Assembly: GCA_905220665.1 (NCBI GenBank)
Contig: CAJNAR010000157.1
Location: 372,001-436,000 of the forward strand
DNA: 64,000 nucleotides
Direction of reading: 5' to 3'
From: Albugo candida
Lineage: Eukaryota > Oomycota > Peronosporomycetes > Albuginales > Albuginaceae
Positions 22,247 to 33,840 of this stretch are shown here, piece after piece. The translations under genes and the position numbers were made by a program. The notes under the pieces are model-generated. The model did not search any database. It saw only the letters and a list, made by a program, of their open reading frames with translations, and had not been told where the DNA came from. Within the stretch, counting starts at the first letter, position 1. Each line of letters opens with the position of its first letter.

Positions 22247-24011
22247 ACGCATTTCATAAATGAGAAGTCGTCCAAAATGAGCTGGAAAAGGCATTGCCTC
22301 CAAAGATAAAAAGTCGACGTAAGCACACGAACTATCGAAGCTAATTTTGCAGCACGGATTTTGGATCGCTGCGTGATAACTCTATGGAGCTCGTGATCGA
22401 TATCTTATGCAACACTTCATCTACGAAATTGCTCCATCCGGATTCAAAGTTATACAAAAATTGTATGCTTAGGTACCACGTTGGGTCCATGGACGCAGTC
22501 AGACGACACGTTCTGTTCGGCAACTCTATTCCGTCGACGCTTCTTTTAGGCCTCCAACTTCGCTATTGACTGTGTGCAAACGACGTTCCTACGGCGTCTA
22601 CATCAGCGTCATTGACCGCTGGACGATCAGACCGATCTAGCTCGATATTGGTCGAGACATCATTTGCAAATAGGGTCAAGTTTGGCCTCAGCAAGTCAAC
22701 ATTCTGGAAACGCACCATTTGCTGGAATGCCACACCAGAGAATACGACCTTAACGAAGTAAAATGCATGCACACAAGAGGCAGAATTTCAAACATTTTTG
22801 AATGCTTTACGATTCACTGGCAATTATTTTGGATATTTGAAAGCACTTTAGCCCTGCGGTGAAATGGTCCCGCTTCCATTGCTTTTCTATAGCACACTAT
22901 GCCACTCGCTCTTCGCTATGCTCTTTGCAGTGATGGTGATTCATTTCTCGGCCGTTAAGAGCAAATACTTTTCCCAGTGCGCGAAGAATTAAACTATATT
23001 CGTCTTGAGCTGCAGCAAATCAAAAATATTGATAGGCACATACCGACTAAGATTTTCTCTGTCTTGAAGGATATTTTGGCTGAATTGCACAGATGGCATT
23101 GCTATAGTTGAATCACGTCTGTCTTGAAAAGCTGATAACACGCAAACGTGATCTCGCATTCGTGTGTAGTCTCATTACCACGAACTTGATCTGAGGTGGA
23201 TGTACATCAGCGACATATACCAATTCTATTCTCTGACAGCAAGCCATTCTTAACGATAAATGCTGATCATATAAGGCGCGTACACACTGTTTCGGTACGA
23301 ATAAGATAATGTTTTATGCTCCTTGCAAACTATAAATCGTATGTTCGGCTGAACTAATAGCACTTCCATACCATATGTATCTCAATTTGGGAGATGCACC
23401 GTTGCACGGATACTGAATGTGTGATACTCTGACCAATGACCCTCTTCGATGAAAATACGCAACATAGATCCCGTCGAAGGCTATACCTTGAGCACTTTCC
23501 AGTTGTCACAAATGCAATGTCGTCTTATCATTTAAAATCAGCCTTCGTGATTTTATACAGTAACGTAAAGAGTGCTTACTGCCATTAACTCTGAGCGCAA
23601 GTCAGGACCATCTTACAGAGAAGAACGCGAAGGGTATTAAGTATCGATGGTGCTCAGACGTTTTCTATAGGTCTTTAAGGAAACCAACTGCACGTTGCTG
23701 CCCCAAGGTATCTTCTACCTGCATAAACCGGGCATAGCAATTTATATCCGGATGATATGGATGTATAATGTCATGATCGAGCGAGGTACGAGGACCATTT
23801 ACCGTATGATATCGCTGGAAGTCCGATTCAGCACAAAGTAATAATATCAGTTTTTATATAGAACCAATATCTAAAACCACGGCTTGGCCATAAATAGTTT
23901 TTTCAGATGCTATACAAAGAAAAAGTAGCATGTTGCATCGCATGAGCGTAGCATCTTTGGCGATATTACACCTGTGCCCTTACAGCGCGCACATGCATCT
24001 TCAGTTTTAAT
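22247..24011. other. Gene-poor stretch, nothing recognised
   Basis: Frames are short on both strands. No exon chain, RNA gene or terminal-repeat element could be supported by eye in this 1.8 kb. Confidence 0.5.
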
Positions 24012-24512
24012 TTGGCCGTAATTGCGATGCATAGACACAGAGGTGTGTTAGTAAAAAAAGCTTTTGCACCGGATAGCACCGTTTATTCACGGTCGAGTCA
24101 TCATCACGAGGATATCAACTCTGTCAAGAATTTGCAGAGTTCTCGCACTTTCACTACCTCGTCTTATCCAAGTCCAGAATCTAGAATCTCGTTCACCGGA
24201 TTCTTTCGTAAACATTTGAGAGCATCTCATAAGAAAAAGACAAAGGAGAATGCAAAAAAACGATCTTCCAGTTCAGCATTACGAGCTATATCTATAGAAG
24301 ACCTTAAGAAGCAAAGTAATCGAGCGCTACGGAAGCAGCGTTGTCAGGAACGCTACAGAACCGATATTAGTTACCACTCTTTTGCTACCAGTGACTTGAG
24401 GAACGAAAAAAAAAAGCTCAAGCTAGCAAATGTGTACCAAGACGCTACGATAGAAAGAACGATTTATCGGGGAGCAATAAAAACACATGCTGGATCTCAT
24501 TTGATGCCGTGA
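24012..24512 (+). CDS. Hypothetical basic protein
   Basis: This 166-codon frame encodes a lysine-, arginine- and serine-rich protein with a cluster KKKTKENAKKRSSSS at about residues 74-88 that could act as a nuclear localisation signal. No domain is recognised. It stands alone in a gene-poor stretch. The first in-frame Met gives MAVIAMHRHRG, and Met6 is an alternative. The protein is probably disordered. It could also be a single exon of a larger gene. Confidence 0.4.
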   Translation: MAVIAMHRHRGVLVKKAFAPDSTVYSRSSHHHEDINSVKNLQSSRTFTTSSYPSPESRISFTGFFRKHLRASHKKKTKENAKKRSSSSALRAISIEDLKKQSNRALRKQRCQERYRTDISYHSFATSDLRNEKKKLKLANVYQDATIERTIYRGAIKTHAGSHLMP

Positions 24513-25338
24513 TTGGCGCTCACCAGGCTTACCAATATTAGTGATAGCAGATTGTTTCGATGCTTGTGTGGAAGGCTGTGGTCTCTGCCAGCCAATACCA
24601 ATCAAAACAAAAAGATTATTCTTCGGCAAGTTGGTTTCATCGATGGAATTGAGAACTGATGAATGTGTATGATGCGGGTTTTGTAGCGATTATTGTGTCC
24701 CGTTTCTTATCTTTTATACTGTTCGATAATCAGAACTTTTTTTTTGGATAAATCACTCGCACAGTTTCGCTGTATGAGAAAACTTCGTTTCACAAAAAAA
24801 TAATCTCGCCCATAAAATTTTTGTAAGAATTCTGACATATCATAGATATCCAGATTATGTAGAATATAGCCACTGCAGAGAAACAGAGCCGGCGAAGCAT
24901 ATGCGTACAACTGCCTCGTTTGCATATCGCATGGGCTTTTTATGATGCGTTTCACGAATATTTCTGATCGCGAAATAAAATCAAATTATGACGAGGTTTT
25001 TCGTGCTCATTGAGGCGTGTGCTATACATATCCTTGCTGACAAATGGTTGAAGTATGCTTAGTAGCTTGTTCTATTACCTTTACCATCCTTAACGCCGAA
25101 ATTTCCTCAGGAGTTTGCAGCCAAACATCATGTAAAAAGTCATCAGCTACAATATCTGAAACACTGACTCAAGTATAATACGCAGTAGGTAAATATGGAG
25201 TGTTGTATCTTCTGTCAAGCAAAATTGGGAATCACTCCAGTACTTGAATTTGATGCAGAAGCGTTTTTCACGGAAAAGCATCCCGAACAAAAATTAAAAT
25301 TTTAGCGGTATCCACAGATATATTCTGATTGCGCACCT
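24513..25338. other. Intergenic, nothing recognised
   Basis: Only short frames occur here. The longest, at 24707-24955 on the minus strand, has no family resemblance and is treated as chance. Confidence 0.5.
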
Positions 25339-25707
25339 TTGTCAATACTAAAAATGGGACTCTGCGAAAAAGTATGCTCTCTGTTCACATATGTCAGCTC
25401 TTCGATACGACAATCGCTGAAAAATCAGTCGGACAATTCGGAATCTGAGAAACCTCAGTGCTCAACAGATATTTCATCGATAGCATCTTCAGTAAATGAT
25501 GTTGATGATGATAATGATGTGATGTTCGATTCTGAAGACGTAACATTTCCTGAGTATCGCTTATATTCAGAGGTGCTAACATCAAATCCGTTCATGACTC
25601 CTTGTGTGTTTGATACGAGGGAGCGACAAGCGCGCAGTGAAGCCCATCGATCGACATTGTGTCATTCCATGCCAGTATTCTTCTACTCCATGACGCGCGG
25701 ATTATGA
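25339..25707 (+). CDS. Hypothetical acidic protein
   Basis: The 122-codon frame has a cysteine-containing start (MSILKMGLCEKVCSLF), a serine-rich segment and an acidic run (SVNDVDDDNDVMFDSEDV) at about residues 50-68. A second coding-like stretch in the next frame (YDSDTSDGNLEFPRINSRMF) ends at about 25783, so the true gene may use a further exon. I could not find a splice pair that joins them cleanly. The gene converges on Rpn9, whose stop is at 25854. No family is recognised. Confidence 0.38.
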   Translation: MSILKMGLCEKVCSLFTYVSSSIRQSLKNQSDNSESEKPQCSTDISSIASSVNDVDDDNDVMFDSEDVTFPEYRLYSEVLTSNPFMTPCVFDTRERQARSEAHRSTLCHSMPVFFYSMTRGL

Positions 25708-25853
25708 CTCGGATACTAGCGATGGAAATTTGGAATTTCCAAGAATCAATAGTCGGATGTTCAAGACACCAGAATTTTAATGTATGCAATGCAAAGATCA
25801 AAAAATTCGTCAACAGTTATTTGGTGAAGCAAAGAATTCAATCAGATGCGTTC

Positions 25854-27308
25854 CTACTGGAAAAGCTCCGGTGTTTGCTCTTCGACATACAAAAGCGTTG
25901 AGTATACCTTCTTCTCCCATTCCTCCATATGACAAGATAGAGCGCTTAATTGAGCAGTATCCAACACACGTGGTTGCACCCAAGTAACACGAAAAAGTGT
26001 ATCAACTTGATCAATCGATCCCTTGATTAGGCCACACGACAGCGAGCGCATAATCAGCCACTCTACTTGCTCCAATCCCAAACGAGTAACATTAGCAATT
26101 TCAACGAAGGATACATTTCGATCATGAGAGGCTCGCTCGAATATGAGTCGCATCAGTGCCAACAATGCCAATTTCTCCTTAATGTAATCAGATTTGCTGA
26201 CAAAAGCAGGCTAAACATGTATGGCATGAATATCACAATATAGTTCATAAGGAAACGATGTACAAAATGTTATTTCACCTGTGCAAAATATTCTTCTGAA
26301 TGTTGTGAGACGATTTCATTATATTTGTCGATATCCCCACGATTGAAAACACGCAACAAATCTGACAGCCATTGCTTTGGTGTCCCATCCAATGCTTTCA
26401 AGATTGGTGTTGCCAGCTGAGGTAGTCAGGGGAGCATGTTAGTCAGGAATGAATGCCATTGAGGAAGAAATTACTCACAACTTCACCAAAATTAAAGACG
26501 CCAGTGCCTGTGATTGCAGCGATGCTCAAATTCTGTGCCATCTCAAACTTTTCCTTTTCCGAGATTACTTCTTCGTCAGTGTACGCCAAAAACATCAGTG
26601 CATTTTTGTAAAACTTTTCGGCCGGACCAACAATTCCAAAATAGTCACAAGCGATTCGATAATAGGAAGCATGAACGACCGGCTCGGCTCCAACTAATCC
26701 TTCAACAACAGACTGATTCTTTTCAAGGAAGACCTTAACATCTTCATGAAAAGCGGATCCACGTTGGAGTTTTAGACGAGATATTTCCATCTGGCAAAGT
26801 AAGCTAGCCTACATCTTATGCTCAAAAATATCGTTTCTTCCGAGTATGGACAGGTCAAAGTACCTTGGATGCTTTTTCATCCAATTGCGATAGTAAATTC
26901 TCCAAGAATAATTGCGATTGCGAAGGTTCTACAAAAATGATCCATCATTGATGCCTTCACATTTATATGGTGGCTTAAACTCGAACACCTTGAAATTGAG
27001 AGCTGATTTCAGTACATATGATCACCAATTTAATAGCATTAATCTTTTGTTGGAACAATTTAATAAATTCCCGATAAAGACGTGGAAGATTTGGCTCGGG
27101 ATCCGTTTTTCGACATTCGGGATCGCGAACAAATTGTAGCAGTTCTTCGGTCAATTCATGATACAGTCTATGTAGAATCGTCAGAATCTCAAGGATTATA
27201 GTTTCGAAGCGTATATTACTTTGATATGAACAGTTCTTGCAGCTTTTGATATCTTGAGAGGAGTTGTGGATAAATCTTTTGCTCCTGTGCCAAAAACTCC
27301 ATTTTCAT
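25854..27308 (-). CDS. RPN9: 26S proteasome lid subunit Rpn9 (PSMD13)
   Basis: Six exons (27308-27220, 27167-26989, 26928-26864, 26790-26479, 26416-26279 and 26210-25854) join in phase to 379 residues. This is close to the 376 residues of human PSMD13. The N-terminal helical repeats carry LYHELTEELLQFVRD, and the middle has ITGTGVFNFGEV, matching GEGVFNFGEL of the family. The C-terminal PCI domain includes VSFVEIANVTRLGLEQVEWL, then GLIKGSIDQVD and TWVQPRVLD, the last an almost invariant PSMD13 motif. Rpn9 is a non-catalytic scaffold subunit of the 19S regulatory particle lid, next to Rpn5/Rpn8. Introns are about 52-73 nt. The start ATG at 27308 gives MKMEFLAQEQ, and the second Met two codons on is equally possible. 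Confidence 0.92.
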
Positions 27309-27381
27309 GCAGAGTAGACTCAATTCGCCGAAATCTGATATATACTAACCAATCGACATCACGTAAATGATAACGTGCAGA

Positions 27382-28108
27382 TTATTTATCTGATTTTGGT
27401 ACGTTATTTCTGAATGGAACACTTTCATCAAGTAAAAGCATATACACTTCACCTGGATTATGATCATCCGGCGCTGACACTCTAAGTAGCGAATACCGTC
27501 CACGAATTTCACTTTGCTTGATCAATGTTATGTTGTAAGAATGCAAAATGCACTTGATAGAGAATATGCCCCCATAGCAGTACGCTGTTTGGCCCCGAGT
27601 GCGGGAATTCGACTCTCACTGAAGGAAGGTTTGGGAATTCCTGGCAGCTAAAATATGGTTTATAAGACGGTGTGGAACGTACAGCCTGAGCACACGCGTG
27701 AGAAGGTGAAGCACCGAGATAGTGGCCTTTGAGGTGAAATATCCAGAAGTAATGTCTCGTACCGTTTTCCCGAGGATCTTGAAGACTGCATTGTTGTTGA
27801 GGCGATAATGTAATGATCATACAAGAGAGTGATTAAACCCATCGCCGGTGCCAAAACAAAGCCAAGTGGCATCCTGTATGAAATGTACCGAACCGTGAGG
27901 GAAGTGGAATGGTCGACGGTATGTTACGGGAAGTCTGCAGTGTCGTCTATGATAGCTTTGTTGTAGGATGACATCATAGCACGCTGTACATATGGTTTAT
28001 ATTGTTTGGCTCATTCTGTGGCGAAAGTGATTGTCACACGGAGGCCACACCACATATCACTACTCTATTCTGCACACCTCGAGTGGCCATGCCCTTACCA
28101 CCAAACAT
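27382..28108 (-). CDS. Unrecognised spliced gene upstream of RPN9
   Basis: Coding-like blocks on the minus strand can be chained by short GT..AG introns. They start at ATG 28108 (MFGAK, then QYKPYVQRAMMSSYNKAII), then a hydrophobic exon MPLGFVLAPAMGLITLL, then SHACAQAVRSTPSYKPYF and FPNLPSVRVEFPHSGPNSVL. They end with EIRGRYSLLRVSAPDDHNPG and VYMLLLDESVPFRNNV before the TAA at 27382. Several frames stay open together in the middle, so exon boundaries there are unresolved. One probable membrane segment is present. I recognise no family. The stop lies 73 bp upstream of the Rpn9 ATG on the same strand. Confidence 0.4.
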
Positions 28109-28163
28109 GAGGCGAACGACTGATCGTCTCGTAGTTCATACACAAAATATTTCCCGAATACAA

Positions 28164-28640
28164 TTATAGGTCCCGTTCGACATATCTCTTTAATTTCTCC
28201 TCAAAGTTCTTGTCGTGTCGGTGTTTTGCAGCACAAACCACGCGCTCGATGATTTTGACAAAAGTGCCTAATTGCTTCGTCGTCTCCGTCCCATACAATT
28301 ACCGTTATAGAAGCACTTCGACGTTTTAGGGTTCCTTCTGTCACCTGTTCGCTTTGATCATTCGCTGCTGTCGCTTTCGGTAAGCCTGGCCAGTACATGA
28401 TGCACACAGATAAGGTTGCCTGTCATCTAAAAACGCTGTTTTCAAATTTGTTAGCTCTTATGGTGAAAGACCTTGTTTTTCATCGAAGAACAGTCCCTGG
28501 GACTTGGATCATCATATACTTGATGATGCTGTTGCAGGTGGATCTAGTCCCACAGGGTACTGGTCAAATGACCTCAAGGCTTCTCTCCCGAGTGCGAGAT
28601 AAACCCTCCGGGAATTTCGCTCAAACGGCAAGATCTTATG
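28164..28640 (-). CDS. Unrecognised spliced gene, partial model
   Basis: Four coding-like blocks on the minus strand are visible. The first is FERNSRRVYLALGREALRSF, followed by DQYP. After a 57-nt intron comes GLFFDEKQ, then after a 44-nt intron DDRQPYLCASCTGQAYRKRQ. The last block is FVKIIERVVCAAKHRHDKNF and EEKLKRYVERDL, with stop at 28164. The first two joins are in phase. The third join is not settled, because the frame that fits best needs a one-base different splice. CASC resembles half of a zinc knuckle. The start codon was not found, so the 5' end is open. It lies head-to-tail with the neighbour downstream. No function can be given. Confidence 0.35.
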
Positions 28641-29468
28641 ATGTTCTTCGATTCATTCGATGTATGGAGTATGCATTCATTTAAGGTTGTATTGGTATAG
28701 TCGTACAAGGCAAAAGTCACATTGTATTAAACGGCTATTTCTCCGTTGCGATCCACATAGCAAATATACTGAGCTTCAATTTAAAACTTACGATCATTTG
28801 ATAGGGTCACCACTTTCTCATTTGAAAAAAAATTCCAACTGCGTCAGGATGTGTGAAAGAACGAGATTAGATCCTCTAGCTTTCTTTGTATCTGATGGTA
28901 ATCTCTTTTGAACCTGAAAATGGAGCCACTAAAGAGAAGACTGATAATTCAATCCAATCTTCCTACGGCGTCAATAGGTGCTCACATAGACACTAATCAT
29001 AGCACAAGTCAACAAAGTAGTCGGTAGAGTAAGTACTGCTCATTCGAATTGGGCTGTTGTCAGACTTGTTTGTTTCATGTCAGATCGCTCTATATCTTTC
29101 AGTGTTCATCGGACGATATAAAATGAGTGTTCATATACCCCATGTAACGCTTATGAGTGTCTCTGAAGACATTCAAATCACTATATAATCCAGCAACATT
29201 TTTTATATCGTTCTTCTGCTTGTATTCATTAATCGAGTCTGGCTCTCATAAAGCGATAACTCTTCAATCCGATCAGACACGACTGTGAACCTTTTGATGC
29301 ATTTTATCATTCTCCTTAATAATGTTCGTTGTTTCTTCCTAGTCGAATGATAAGCTGGACTGAGTGCGACTTTATTGCAAAATGACTTCAAATGTTCTCA
29401 TATTGCAAAATGTCTATGGCGTGTCAATAATATGAAAGCAGATCTACAGCCAGCATCAGGATTTTGGG
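28641..29468. other. Intergenic, nothing recognised
   Basis: This stretch holds short frames only. It may contain 5' exons of the minus-strand gene ending at 28164 and the 3' UTR of the zinc-repeat gene, but I could support neither. Confidence 0.4.
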
Positions 29469-31774
29469 TCACAAAACGATTCCTTCTGAACTAAGATAAG
29501 AGCAATTTGCAGCAAACTGAGCCATTTCGTCGTTTTGATGCATCAACATTATATCGAGATGATCCGAACATAATCCTCCTCCAATGACCCACTTTTTGCA
29601 ATTTTGCCCTCCACACTTTTTACCGCCTCCATGAGCTTTGCAATGGCCGCCTCCACGGTCAACAGCTTGACACCCTTCAGTTTTGCATTTGGTACCGCCT
29701 CCATGACGAATGCAATATCCACCACCTTTCTGCATATTCGTGCAGCCATCGCTAAGACATCGTTTACCACCACCATGCGTCTTACAGAGTTTGAAATTTT
29801 GTGCAGCACGTTCACAACCATCCACTCTGCACAAAAGTTTTCCTCCATGACCTCGACAGCGTTTGTTGACCTGCCGAATCTTTTCGCATCCATCAACGAT
29901 ACATTTGCGGCCACCACCATGAGCAATACAGTGTCCTCCCCCTAGAAAATCTACATTAGCTGAGACCCTAACAATGAGGAGCCAGAACGCACCTAAATCA
30001 TGTTTTGTGCAGCCGATCGTCTTACACCGCTTTCCAGGTCCTTTGTGATCCGAGCACACACCTCCTCCAATCGCCCAGTTTCGGCATTGGTCAGCCTCGC
30101 ACTTTTTTCCACCTCCATGACGCTTGCAAAATCCCCCGCCCCGATCTACTTTGCCGCATGCTTTTTCGCGACACTTCTTACCACCACCATGAGCGATGCA
30201 AAAACCTCCACCAATGTCTCGTTTCTTGCAGCCTTCGAACTGACAGTACCGGCCGCCTCCATGTGATTTGCAATATCTACAATGATGCTCAATTTGATCA
30301 CGAAACAGATTGTATGGCGTAATCGCATCAAACACTTACCCTCCTTCCATTCGTTTGTTTCCGCACCCGTCTACAGCACACAATGGTTTTCCACCATGCC
30401 CTGAGCAGTATCCATATCCCTGTACTTGTTTTGTACAATTCGCTACCTTACACTTCTTTCCACCGCCATGTCGTATGCAGAAACCATTTCCTTGGTTGAA
30501 TTTTTCACAACGTGCATGTTTACAGAATTGGCTTGATTTGTGTATGGCACATCTTCCGTCTAGCCCAGTTGATGGGCGCACACAGCGATTCAGCTTTTTT
30601 CCATGATAACGGCATTGGTGTCTGCCAATCTTCACTTCGGCAACATGTGCCATCGAGACTTGCAGACGTTCTCCATCCCCAAACACATTTGAAAGTATCG
30701 CTTCTGATGGTGTAATAGACGAAGTGGTGGTGCCCGATATATCCGCAGGATTACTATCAGAGCCAACATTGTTTTTTGGTGCAGAATTCGTTTCTCTTTG
30801 CAAGCAGAATGACGAATCGTAAGGAATTTCCCCTCTGTTGCTATTACCCAATGATAGATCCAAATGCAATTGAATATCCAGTTCATCATTTTCATTCGCA
30901 AAAGACGTCGCTGATTCATACTCGGGAGGATTATTATTCCGATTTGACGGATTTGGTGCTATGTGTGATGATGTATTTCGTTGGGCTGTGCATAGTTGAG
31001 AGTCATGCTGCGTTTGTAAAAGTCGACTCTCGGGCATATCGCTTCGTGAAGCATGTGATGTCACAGTGCTACTTCGTTCTGATGACAGTGAATGAGCATT
31101 TGAAATATCAGCTCCCGCCAGACCTGTATTCTTCATCAAATGAAGTGCAGAAGACTGTTTTCTATCGCTCAATGCGATAGGAGTTGCGATGGAAGTGCCA
31201 ACGAAATGCATTCTTATAAAGTCGTCATCTTGCAGCGGTAAGTCGCGTGCCACTCGCGTCATAACTTTACTGTTCTGCCTAGATTTTTGCTCTGCGTGTG
31301 CTAATAACATTTGAGCGAAACTAACAGCAGCAGTTGCTGCATTAGTTGCATCGAAATCGGTATCATCTACATGTCGTTCTTTTTCAGGTGTCCCGCAAGC
31401 ATTCCTCGTAGTAGCTAACTCAGATTCAGCTCTATTTGAGTGACTTTGCGAGTATGCGGAAGCAGCCAGCTCAGAATGATGGTCCCGTCTTGTAGTATCT
31501 TCTGTAGAAAGCTCTGCAGACTCGAGCTCCTCAAAGCAAGGATTGTCCGTTATGCTCGACCGGAAATCCAAAGTGCAGTCTTCAACAGCGTTTCCGTTTG
31601 TGATATGACCTGAGAAGAGATATTAGTTCATTGCGAGGAAGTTGCTTCATGCGAGGTCCCGTACGCACGTATCTCAACCTCAAGACGAGCATCTTCCTGA
31701 CTTCTGGAACCACCAAGAAAGCGCAAGTACCCTTCATCCATCAACAGCGTCGACTCTTCTGAAGAATGATCCAT
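29469..31774 (-). CDS. WRKY19-like zinc-repeat protein
   Basis: The gene has four exons: 31774 to about 31660, about 31609-30340, 30276-29993 and 29941-29469. The first joins at C|GTGCGT..CTCAG|GT, giving the start MDHSSEESTLLMDEGYLRF. The N-terminal half is serine/asparagine-rich and probably disordered. The C-terminal half is an array of more than ten units of about 24 residues built on GC.K...GGG.C..HGGG.KC, for example KKRDIGGGFCIAHGGGKKC. These units occur in oomycete and plant proteins usually annotated WRKY transcription factor 19 because they flank WRKY domains in some plants. No WRKYGQK motif is present here. Each unit offers regular cysteines and a histidine suited to zinc binding. 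A nuclear nucleic-acid-binding role is inferred. Introns interrupt the array inside repeat units without breaking their period. Confidence 0.82.
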
Positions 31775-31819
31775 ACAAATCAAGATGGTGCGCTTTCTAT
31801 GCGACAGTGCAAGTCGCAA

Positions 31820-32345
31820 ACTTGAAAGCAGGTTGAGAATAAGTAAGGCGTTCTCGATTCGCGTTGCGATTTGAGGCGGCTCTGTTCTGATCGTTTACAA
31901 GCAGATCGTTTAAATAGTAGCCGGCAGATGAAGACGATGTTTGAATTGCTTTTACAATCTAATCTCGATTTAACTTTACATAAGTTTTGTTTACTCACAA
32001 ATACTATTTACTTAGCAAAGTAAAATGGAACTTAATATATCACACCCGGTATCATTTGCGCCATACGGTGCTGTACAAGCACGCTTTCACCTCAATGATT
32101 ATAGTGATGTCGTGGTCGATGGTTGCGATGTCTTGGATTGCCGGTTTTTTCGTTCTTCCTTCAATTTCGTGCTTCTGACGAGCTGCATGGCCAACACAAT
32201 ACATGAATGTAGCAGTGTCCACGGGCTGAGACTAGCACCCTTGATGCTCTGATATAACATAACCTATCAATGTTTCTATACTTCAGACTTTTATTAAATG
32301 ACAAGAGGGGCGTGCGATCGCGTCTTAGTTGGAGTCATTTAAACT
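31820..32345. other. Intergenic with one short frame
   Basis: A 75-codon plus-strand frame at 32025-32252 (MELNISHPVSFAPYGAVQAR at its start) looks moderately protein-like, but it has no family match and could be a single exon or chance. Nothing else is recognised between the zinc-repeat gene and PIN1. Confidence 0.35.
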
Positions 32346-33086
32346 TCAAGCCACTCGAAGAATCAAATGGATGCCACTGTCGCTTTCCACGATATCACTG
32401 AGCTCACTGACTTCCAGAGAAAAAGCCGCGGCTTCAAAAGAAGCCTGCATCTGACCACGACCAAACATGCCAAGATCTCCTCCCCTTTTCGCACTACATA
32501 GAAAAATATACCTTTATCAGCAAGCAACAACATGGTACATGAATTCGAACATCACCTGCTACAATCGCTTTCTTCTTTTGCTATTTCCTCAAAGAGGGCA
32601 CGGATTGCTTCGTTTGTGTTCCCCTAAGTGCAAAGATAAGACTGGATCCTTGCAAAAATTCTTACAAAGGGTCACTTTTTCATACATTCTTTTCTTTGCA
32701 CACCATCAACTTTTCTTGAATACCTTGTATCTTATTGATTGCGACCGCTTTGCTTCGAGTAATAGACTCCTGGCGCCAAGAAGAGGGTCGTCGAGACTGT
32801 GCATGTTTAACTAAAATATGAAGGGCCTTCAGGCGAATACTTGTTAATTTTTTCCTGACAAATGGGATTTCTCACTCACTTGCACTTTGTCGAGCCCATT
32901 CGTGTGGGAGACTTTAGCTCCGTGTTTTTCCCGTCGATATTCTCGCTCTTTAGCGTGTACATGAGACAGCTTCCAAGTCTTCTCACCTGTCTTCACATTG
33001 AGGAAATACACAGATCCCGGGCGACTTTTACTTTGTACTTCCTTCCACCCTTTTGGAATCTGTTTAGCGTCTTTACTTGTGCTCAT
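32346..33086 (-). CDS. PIN1: Pin1-type peptidyl-prolyl isomerase
   Basis: Exon 1 (33086-32880) carries a WW domain: [20 protein letters not shown], then GEKTW. Exon 2 starts at 32826 with [20 protein letters not shown], nearly identical to the parvulin segment of animal Pin1 that includes the phosphate-binding RRPSSWR. Later exons give [20 protein letters not shown], then [20 protein letters not shown], and end [12 protein letters not shown] at the stop at 32346. Pin1 isomerises phospho-Ser/Thr-Pro bonds and regulates cell-cycle and transcription proteins. The active-site cysteine in SDCSSAK and the histidines are present. One middle intron (about 32600-32730) has an uncertain acceptor, and the linker there may be five residues longer than modelled. 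The second WW tryptophan is not at its usual place: GEKTWKLSH carries no following proline. Confidence 0.88.
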
Positions 33087-33840
33087 ACTCGCGATCGCTG
33101 GGTTCTCGATTCACCGTTGACTGCTTGAATTCTAGCCAATCAAAATGAGACAAAACTTAGTGCGCTCGATTAATATATATCGATTATTAAATTTTAAAAA
33201 TATAGTCTACTTGTGTTCGAATTTTTGCGCAAGATTAATGTTTTGCACCCAAAAAGCTAAAGCATCAGCGCGCGATAAAGGAGATCATCCTATTAAAGTC
33301 TCCGGAAACTTCATCCTTCGTAGAATCATGCACGTGACACATAGAGACAATCGGGAGGAAGCGGCTCTCGCCATCGCATACATAATGTAATTTATGTTGG
33401 CATTTTCTGCAAACTTTCTATCGATCATCTCGTATCGCATGTGATAAGCGAAACTGTATCGAATACCAAGTGTAGGCTAAGAGAGACAATCTCATGACTC
33501 CGATGGGTTCAACTTGAGACAATGTTAATGATCCAGCAATTTGTAAGGGAAATTGTCTCAGACAGTATGCCTGTCTATTGAGTATGCAAGAAAGACCCAA
33601 TCATACTTCACTCACCATATGGTGGAATCACATGGTGAGGATCCAGTAGAAGTTGAGTCGCTTATATACGATAGCGCATATATGTGTCGCATATGCCGCA
33701 ATAACTAAGAAAATATTTGAGCGTAAGCACTTCTCAACGGGTAACCTCAATCACTTCTTTCCCAAATTTTTTGCTTCGTTACAGGCGCCGTAGAACGCAG
33801 CGACGAATCTCCATTTTGAAGTTTTTATCCAACTCAACAA
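33087..33840. other. Intergenic / probable 5' UTR intron
   Basis: There is no convincing coding block. A GTAAGC donor near 33722 and a pyrimidine-containing CGTTACAG acceptor near 33784 suggest a 5' UTR intron of the plus-strand gene starting at 33841. The frame at 33145-33390 shows no family resemblance. Confidence 0.35.

Noticed and set aside
25784..25987. 67-codon plus-strand frame over the 3' end of Rpn9
   Set aside because: Most of it is antisense to the conserved PCI domain, which explains its openness.
28397..28684. 95-codon plus-strand frame
   Set aside because: It lies opposite spliced minus-strand blocks with better protein-like sequence, so it is probably a shadow.
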